DNA of 9,116 bases from an uncultured Verrucomicrobiae bacterium (lineage in GTDB: Bacteria > Verrucomicrobiota > Verrucomicrobiia > Palsa-1439): the NCBI GenBank assembly GCA_937927265.1, contig CALBCO010000081.1:1-9116 (forward strand), in the 5' to 3' direction. Of the stretch, positions 5,945-9,116 are shown in pieces (position 1 is the stretch's first letter; the number at the start of each line of letters is the position of its first letter). The notes under the pieces were generated by a model. The model was not told where the DNA came from. It ran no database searches and was given only the letters and a program-made list of their open reading frames with translations. Both the position numbers and the translations under genes were made by a program.

Positions 5945-6577
5945 TCAAGCCGCGCACAACTGCCGCGCCACGTCCACCGCCGTTGCGGCATCAGGACCAT
6001 AGCCGTCGGCACCGATTTCCTTGGCAAACTCCTGCGTGATCGGCGCGCCGCCGATGATGACTTTGACCGCATTCAAGCCGGCTGCGCGGATGGCTTGAAC
6101 TGTGGTTTTCATAGCCGGCATGGTGGTGGTGAGCAGTGCTGAAAGACCGACTATCTGGGCATTGTTTTGCTTGGCGGCTTCGACAAACTTCTCCGGTGAC
6201 ACGTTCGTGCCCAAATCCACCACGCCGAAATTCGCGCCTTTCCACATCATCGCCACAAGGTTCTTGCCAATATCGTGCAGATCACCCTGAACGGTACCGA
6301 TGACGGCCGTGTACTTCGGTTTGATGCCGGCTTTGACGAGCAACGGCTCCAAAATCGCCATGCACTCTTTCATCGCCCGTGCCGCAATCAGCATTTCGGG
6401 GACAAACACTTCATTGCGTTTGAATTTCTCGCCGACGTTGGCCATGCCGGGCACAAGCCCCTTCTCGACGATCTCCAACGGCGCCATGCCCTTATCGAGC
6501 AGCGCCTTGGTCAACTTCGTCGCCTCTGCACGGTTACCTTTTTCCACGAATTGCGTCAACTGCTGCAGTTCAGTCAT
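5945..6577 (-). CDS. corrinoid (B12-binding) methyl-carrier protein, MtbC/MtaC type (210 aa)
   Basis: A complete two-domain corrinoid protein of normal length. Residues 1-85 are the helical cap, with GMANVGEKFKRNEVFVPEML (44-63) followed by AARAM, the family signature. Residues 90-208 are the Rossmann B12 domain with GDLHDIGKNLV (98-108), whose H101 is the expected lower cobalt ligand, then LSALLTTTMPAM (145-156) and IIGGAPIT (174-181). Such proteins carry the methyl group between a substrate-specific methyltransferase and an acceptor methyltransferase. They need ATP-driven reactivation when Co(I) oxidises; no such activator is in the window. The ATG at 6577 is chosen because AAGGAG lies eight bases upstream; the frame extends 26 codons further without support. 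It is followed by an intrinsic terminator and is probably transcribed as its own unit. Confidence 0.95.
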   Translation of the reverse strand: MTELQQLTQFVEKGNRAEATKLTKALLDKGMAPLEIVEKGLVPGMANVGEKFKRNEVFVPEMLIAARAMKECMAILEPLLVKAGIKPKYTAVIGTVQGDLHDIGKNLVAMMWKGANFGVVDLGTNVSPEKFVEAAKQNNAQIVGLSALLTTTMPAMKTTVQAIRAAGLNAVKVIIGGAPITQEFAKEIGADGYGPDAATAVDVARQLCAA

Positions 6578-6585
6578 TGCTGAGT

Positions 6586-6591
6586 CTCCTT
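6586..6591 (-). promoter_or_regulatory. ribosome binding site of the corrinoid protein gene
   Basis: AAGGAG on the minus strand, eight bases before the ATG at 6577-6575, preceded by a purine-rich GGAAAAGGGA tract. It is among the strongest ribosome sites in the window and fits a highly expressed carrier protein. Confidence 0.8.
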
Positions 6592-6663
6592 CCCTTTTCC
6601 TTAAACCTATCGTTTGGGTTGTCAGCCACCCACAACGCTCCGTCATCTCTGGCAACGTACCCA

Positions 6664-6691
6664 GTGGCGTGAGATCATCCCCTCATGCCAC
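6664..6691 (-). other. hairpin in the putative leader of the corrinoid gene
   Basis: On the minus strand GTGGC-A-TGAG pairs with CTCA-C-GCCAC around an eight-base loop (GGGATGAT). That gives nine base pairs and one A/C mismatch. It lies about 90 bases before the corrinoid start and is not followed by a T-run, so it is not a terminator. It may be part of a structured leader. The sequence GCCACTGG at its end recalls one block of cobalamin riboswitches, but the rest of that consensus is missing. Confidence 0.35.
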
Positions 6692-6793
6692 CAAACGGCA
6701 AACCATTCCTGTCAGACCATCGGTTTTACTCAACCCATCGGGCCGTCCTTTTTTGCCAAACTGAAGTCAACCTACAAAAACCATGAACCAATT

Positions 6794-6812
6794 GGCAATA
6801 CGTAAAATTGCC
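6794..6812. other. small inverted repeat GGCAAT / ATTGCC
   Basis: Six-base perfect arms around a seven-base spacer (ACGTAAA). This shape fits an operator for a dimeric regulator or a weak hairpin. It lies about 220 bases upstream of the corrinoid start, in the AT-richer part of the gene-free region, beside a CCAATTGG palindrome that overlaps its first arm. Chance is possible. Confidence 0.25.
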
Positions 6813-7011
6813 GACAACATATGCGCTGTTGACCAGTCCTGCAAATCCCTGACCACGATAATCACGGAGAACCGCGCTCGCTGCTGTTCCTCCAAGTCAG
6901 AACGAGATGATCGAGGTCGTCAGCGGCTACTCCACATGCGCCCCGTCCGCGCTACCAGTTTCTCTAGAAGCTTGCTTACAAACGTCATCCATCTTGCAAA
7001 CAAGTGATAAC

Positions 7012-7029
7012 CACGGTTGCCAAGCCGTG
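7012..7029. repeat. CACGG / CCGTG hairpin in the spacer after the membrane protein gene
   Basis: CACGG and CCGTG flank TTGCCAAG. On the plus strand the stem extends by a T-G wobble and a T-A pair to leave a four-base loop. No T-run follows on either strand. It lies 112 bases past the stop of the membrane protein gene. It resembles small palindromic elements that are often dispersed in PVC genomes, which is an impression from memory and not tested. Confidence 0.3.
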
Positions 7030-7140
7030 CATGTCGTCCATGGCCAAGTGCCACTACATCCGGGACAAACACCGCTCCGCCGCGTCACGTTACTCCCGCT
7101 GTTCCAGCACCCCTGGCAGCGATACCCGACTGCCCAATCA

Positions 7141-8529
7141 TCACCGTTGCCACATGCGGTACCGCCCAAATTCGGCCACAACCACCGCTCCATCACCCGG
7201 CGACTCCTGGCCAATCACGTAGCGCCCGCCCATGCGGCGAAACTCGGCGAGCTTCCCCTCCAACTCCCGCGTCATCACCTCACCCCACATCCCCCAACTC
7301 GTCCGCCGTCCCGTCAACGCAAACAACGCGCCCCCGAGCAACGGGTCATCCGTCACGATGATTTCTTCACGCCCGACCTGCTTCATGATCCAATGCGCCA
7401 ATCCGCCGAGATCATCCGGCACCGCCGGCGGAATGCGAGCCGCCACGGCTGGACGTTGCCAGGCGACCAACGCGCCCAACGGCGTTCCCAACATGCCCGG
7501 CCAGTTTTGCCCCGGTATCGGCAGTGCCAACTTCATCGCGGCTGGCCGCAGAAATGGCGTCACCCACACACTGCCGGCCAACAGTGCCGCCACCGCCCAC
7601 GGCCAACACCGGCCGCTCAACCGTTGAATTCCGTAGCCGCCAAGCAACGCCAAGAAAAAACCACCGTAGATCCAAAACTTGTCCCGCGTGGTGAAAAACA
7701 AAAAACCGGTCGCCACCAACAGCGCCAGCGCCGCCACCGCCGCCGGCTCGCGCCGGCGCACCGTGACCGCGATCCCCGCACCGGCACCGAGCACCGTCAA
7801 CACCGGCAGGAATACTGGCATCTGCCCCGTCGCCGGGTGCAAAAACTCCCGATGCCAATACAAATGCAGCAGCCACGGACTGACCAGCGTCGCGCCGGTC
7901 ACGACCACCAGGATCGCCCGTTTGAAGAATTCCCGACGGACAACCGCAAAGAGCGCCACCGACGCCACCGCCAGCGACCACATCCCAAAATGCAGCCAAC
8001 CGATCACGGCCAACACCAGGCTTGCCCACACTGGACGTTGCCGCAGGAGTAACACAAACACGAACGGCCATAGTGCCACCGCCACCGTGCCCGGCATCAT
8101 GATCAGCGATGCCGGAAACAACAGCGCGCAGTTGGCTGCCAGCAACAACAGCGTCGCAAACGCCGCCCGTTTACCCCAGAAGCACCGGGCCGCGCCCCAG
8201 CCGGCCAACAAGAGCAACGGGAACATCACCACATCGTACAGGCGGCCAAGGTCAAGCAGGTTGCAGCCGGTCACTTGAAGCGTTGCCGCGCCCGCGACAT
8301 GAAACAACGGCGGATACAAGTGGGGTCGGCCGAACGGCGCATATTCCCACCAGGCCTCCCAGGTGAATCCGCGTTCAAAGAAAGCGCGGATGACGGACAG
8401 ATGATACCAACTATCGTAAAACACTGGCAGACTCGCGCGCACCCGCAGCAGCAACACCAAGAACAAGCCTATCACTGCGAGCGCAGCGAGGTCATACCAT
8501 CGGCCACGTTGTTCCCTGACATCCTGCAT
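7141..8529 (-). CDS. polytopic membrane protein, GT-C glycosyltransferase-like (462 aa)
   Basis: An integral membrane protein with about ten hydrophobic segments: roughly 15-29, 66-86, 98-114, 120-140, 144-163, 168-197, 205-224, 236-256, 263-281, 286-300 and 310-328. A soluble C-terminal part follows from about 350. The first loop carries YDSWYHLSVIRAFFERG (38-54), like the acidic D-x-x-Y-H loop of STT3/PMT-type GT-C enzymes that use polyprenyl-phosphate sugars. It is followed by YPPLFHVAGA (72-81), also common in that superfamily. It is therefore probably a sugar or oligosaccharide transferase of the cell envelope, though substrate and activity are inferred. The ATG at 8529 is preferred because the frame upstream (to 8631) shows no signal-like or conserved sequence; no clear ribosome site is seen for either. 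It has no evident link to the methyl-transfer genes, from which it is separated by 560 bases. Confidence 0.65.
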   Translation of the reverse strand: MQDVREQRGRWYDLAALAVIGLFLVLLLRVRASLPVFYDSWYHLSVIRAFFERGFTWEAWWEYAPFGRPHLYPPLFHVAGAATLQVTGCNLLDLGRLYDVVMFPLLLLAGWGAARCFWGKRAAFATLLLLAANCALLFPASLIMMPGTVAVALWPFVFVLLLRQRPVWASLVLAVIGWLHFGMWSLAVASVALFAVVRREFFKRAILVVVTGATLVSPWLLHLYWHREFLHPATGQMPVFLPVLTVLGAGAGIAVTVRRREPAAVAALALLVATGFLFFTTRDKFWIYGGFFLALLGGYGIQRLSGRCWPWAVAALLAGSVWVTPFLRPAAMKLALPIPGQNWPGMLGTPLGALVAWQRPAVAARIPPAVPDDLGGLAHWIMKQVGREEIIVTDDPLLGGALFALTGRRTSWGMWGEVMTRELEGKLAEFRRMGGRYVIGQESPGDGAVVVAEFGRYRMWQR

Positions 8530-8633
8530 CAACAGGAAGGTAGCAAATTCGCAGCGATCTGCCGAGACAACGCACAAGACGACATTTCTTGCCCTGATCT
8601 TTGGCTCGAGGGAAAACTTAGGCGGAGACAAAC

Positions 8634-8804
8634 TTAAGGGACGCCCGTTGATTTTCTTCCGCCACCCCTCCCCCTGTCATCCCAACCGCCGCTGGCCCGG
8701 CGCATTTCGGTATGCAACAGCCCAAACGCCACCCACCGCGTCCGCGGCCCGGCCCGCCACCGGTCAATCCATTGCGCCAGTGACGGATGATGTGAGGCGG
8801 TCAT
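8634..8804 (-). CDS. 56-aa ORF, possibly a truncated gene start
   Basis: Starts at an ATG 13 bases past the sulfatase-like stop, with GGTGAG six to eleven bases ahead of it, and runs to a TAA. The first 38 or so residues (MTASHHPSLAQWIDRWRAGP, then RTRWVAFGLLHTEMRR) use G/C-ending codons like the real genes. The rest is Gly/Arg-rich with AGG, AGA and GGA codons and looks like non-coding sequence read through. This suggests the beginning of a larger gene that was cut off near 8685, with its body deleted. I do not recognise the N-terminus. Its short spacing to the sulfatase stub fits a former operon. A genuine small protein or chance are the alternatives. Confidence 0.35.
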   Translation of the reverse strand: MTASHHPSLAQWIDRWRAGPRTRWVAFGLLHTEMRRASGGWDDRGRGGGRKSTGVP

Positions 8805-8817
8805 CTCACCTCACCGG

Positions 8818-8976
8818 TCAGACTTCCTTCGCGCCCGGCACCGTGGGGATGTTGCCAGTCGGAAACGGATCGCCGGTGCGCTCCATCCACGCCTGCAACC
8901 GCCGCTCCAAATCCTCCCGTACCGTCCGGCAGGCAGGATCATTAGCCCGGTTGCAGACTTCCAACGGGTCGAGATA
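8818..8976 (-). pseudogene. sulfatase C-terminal stub
   Basis: The last 52 codons read YLDPLEVCNRANDPACRTVR and then EDLERRLQAWMERTGDPFPT, ending at a TGA at 8820-8818. This matches the C-terminal tail of arylsulfatase-type enzymes, L-Y-D-L-x-x-D-P-x-E-x-x-N-L-A-x-D-P followed by a helix ending in L-x-x-W-M-x-x-T-G-D-P. The usual L-Y-D-L-x-x-D lead-in is garbled here and the frame runs into unrelated sequence and a stop upstream (TGA at 9102-9100). The catalytic C/S-x-P-x-R region is absent. It appears to be what remains of a sulfatase after an internal deletion or frameshift. Sulfatases are abundant in PVC bacteria that degrade sulfated polysaccharides. Confidence 0.55.
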
Positions 8977-9004
8977 TACTAAACCTCTCACAATTGTGTC
9001 TACA

Positions 9005-9115
9005 TCAAGCGGCATAGGCGGTTGAGGGCGCATGGAAGAACGAGCGGACAAGGAGGGGCGACTTCTGCAACGAACGCAGGTGGGCGAGGACTTCCCGCGT
9101 CATCTGATCGTGGCC
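9005..9115 (-). CDS. open C-terminal fragment at the window edge (36 codons)
   Basis: In this frame 36 codons from the window edge are open to a TGA at 9007-9005, with about 80% G/C at third positions. They contain TREVLAHLRSLQKSPLLVRS followed by FFHAPSTAY. This loosely recalls the internal sulfatase segment T-x-x-x-L-x-F-L-R-x-x-x-x-x-P-F-F-L-x-x-S-F-x-A-P-H-x-P-Y. If so, this is the middle of the sulfatase whose tail lies at 8976-8818 in another frame, with the section between deleted. The alternatives are the end of an unrelated gene, or non-coding sequence: the opposite strand is also open from an ATG at 9032. Confidence 0.3.
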   Translation of the reverse strand, partial: GHDQMTREVLAHLRSLQKSPLLVRSFFHAPSTAYAA

Positions 9116-9116
9116 A

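Larger units (their letters stand above)
6592..7140. other. gene-free region upstream of the corrinoid gene
   Basis: About 550 bases with no convincing gene. The frames that are open on each strand have poor starts, mixed codon use and no recognisable domain. Visible structure is limited to hairpins at 6664-6691, 6794-6812 and 7012-7029. I checked the minus strand for the promoter and 5' leader of the corrinoid gene. TTGCCA with a weak TAGGTT 18 bases on, or TTGCAG with TATGTT 17 bases on, are the best sigma70-like pairs, and neither is good enough to annotate. The left part (6592-6760) is the likely leader. The right part (about 6900-7140) is downstream of the membrane protein gene and may hold repeats or its 3' end. 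Confidence 0.5.

Noticed and set aside
6640..6730. Cobalamin riboswitch ahead of the corrinoid gene
   Set aside because: GCCACTGG and CAGGA...TGCC-like strings exist, but in the wrong order. The GGTGxxAxTCC block and a proper B12 box are missing.
6783..7007. 74-codon plus-strand ORF beginning MNQLAIRKIADNICAVDQSC
   Set aside because: The first half looks protein-like, but there is no ribosome site, the second half has no coding character, the frame starts inside an inverted repeat, and nothing is recognised.
8530..8631. N-terminal extension of the membrane protein to a TTG at 8631
   Set aside because: The added 34 residues are not membrane- or signal-like, have no ribosome site, and abut the end of the 56-codon ORF.
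9032..9116. Plus-strand gene start (MEERADKEGRLLQRTQVGED) at the right edge
   Set aside because: It lacks a good ribosome site and has lower third-position G/C than the opposite strand, which is also open; too short to decide.

Overview
The window is about 60% GC and nearly all recognisable coding lies on the minus strand. The gene families point to a PVC-group bacterium (Verrucomicrobiota, Kiritimatiellota, Lentisphaerota or Planctomycetota): several divergent URO-D-fold methyltransferase paralogs, a stand-alone corrinoid protein, a DUF1638-like start, a sulfatase tail and a GT-C-like membrane protein. This lineage call is inference from gene content; there is no rRNA or other marker gene.

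Layout in the direction of transcription (right to left). 9116-8634 holds fragments: a 36-codon open end at the window edge, a sulfatase-like C-terminal stub and a 56-codon ORF that begins coding-like and ends poorly. 8529-7141 is a polytopic membrane protein resembling GT-C glycosyltransferases. 7140-6578 is a 563-base stretch without a convincing gene, with a few small hairpins. 6577-5945 encodes a corrinoid (B12-binding) methyl-carrier protein, followed by a strong intrinsic terminator at 5922-5888. A tight run follows: MtaA/CmuA-like methyltransferase (5807-4716), homocysteine S-methyltransferase (4696-3803), an HLDG-type URO-D paralog (3803-2724), an HTCG-type paralog (2727-1645) and an HACG-type paralog (1540-413). 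The junctions are a 19-base gap, a 1-base overlap, a 4-base overlap and a 104-base gap. Beyond are a palindromic hairpin (395-375), a decayed URO-D C-terminus (about 285-175) and the first 16 codons of a DUF1638-like gene (50-1, cut by the window).

Together these genes look like a corrinoid-dependent methyl-transfer pathway. One or more URO-D-fold proteins would move a methyl group from an unknown O-, N- or S-methyl substrate to the Co(I) centre of the corrinoid protein. The homocysteine methyltransferase or another paralog would then pass it to an acceptor, giving methionine if the acceptor is homocysteine. The notable point is the paralog set: four intact URO-D-fold proteins in one locus, each with a different version of the H-x-C ... 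C zinc-site signature, plus the remnant of a fifth. No corrinoid-reactivating ATPase, pterin-dependent methyltransferase, transporter or regulator is visible, so substrate and direction are undetermined.
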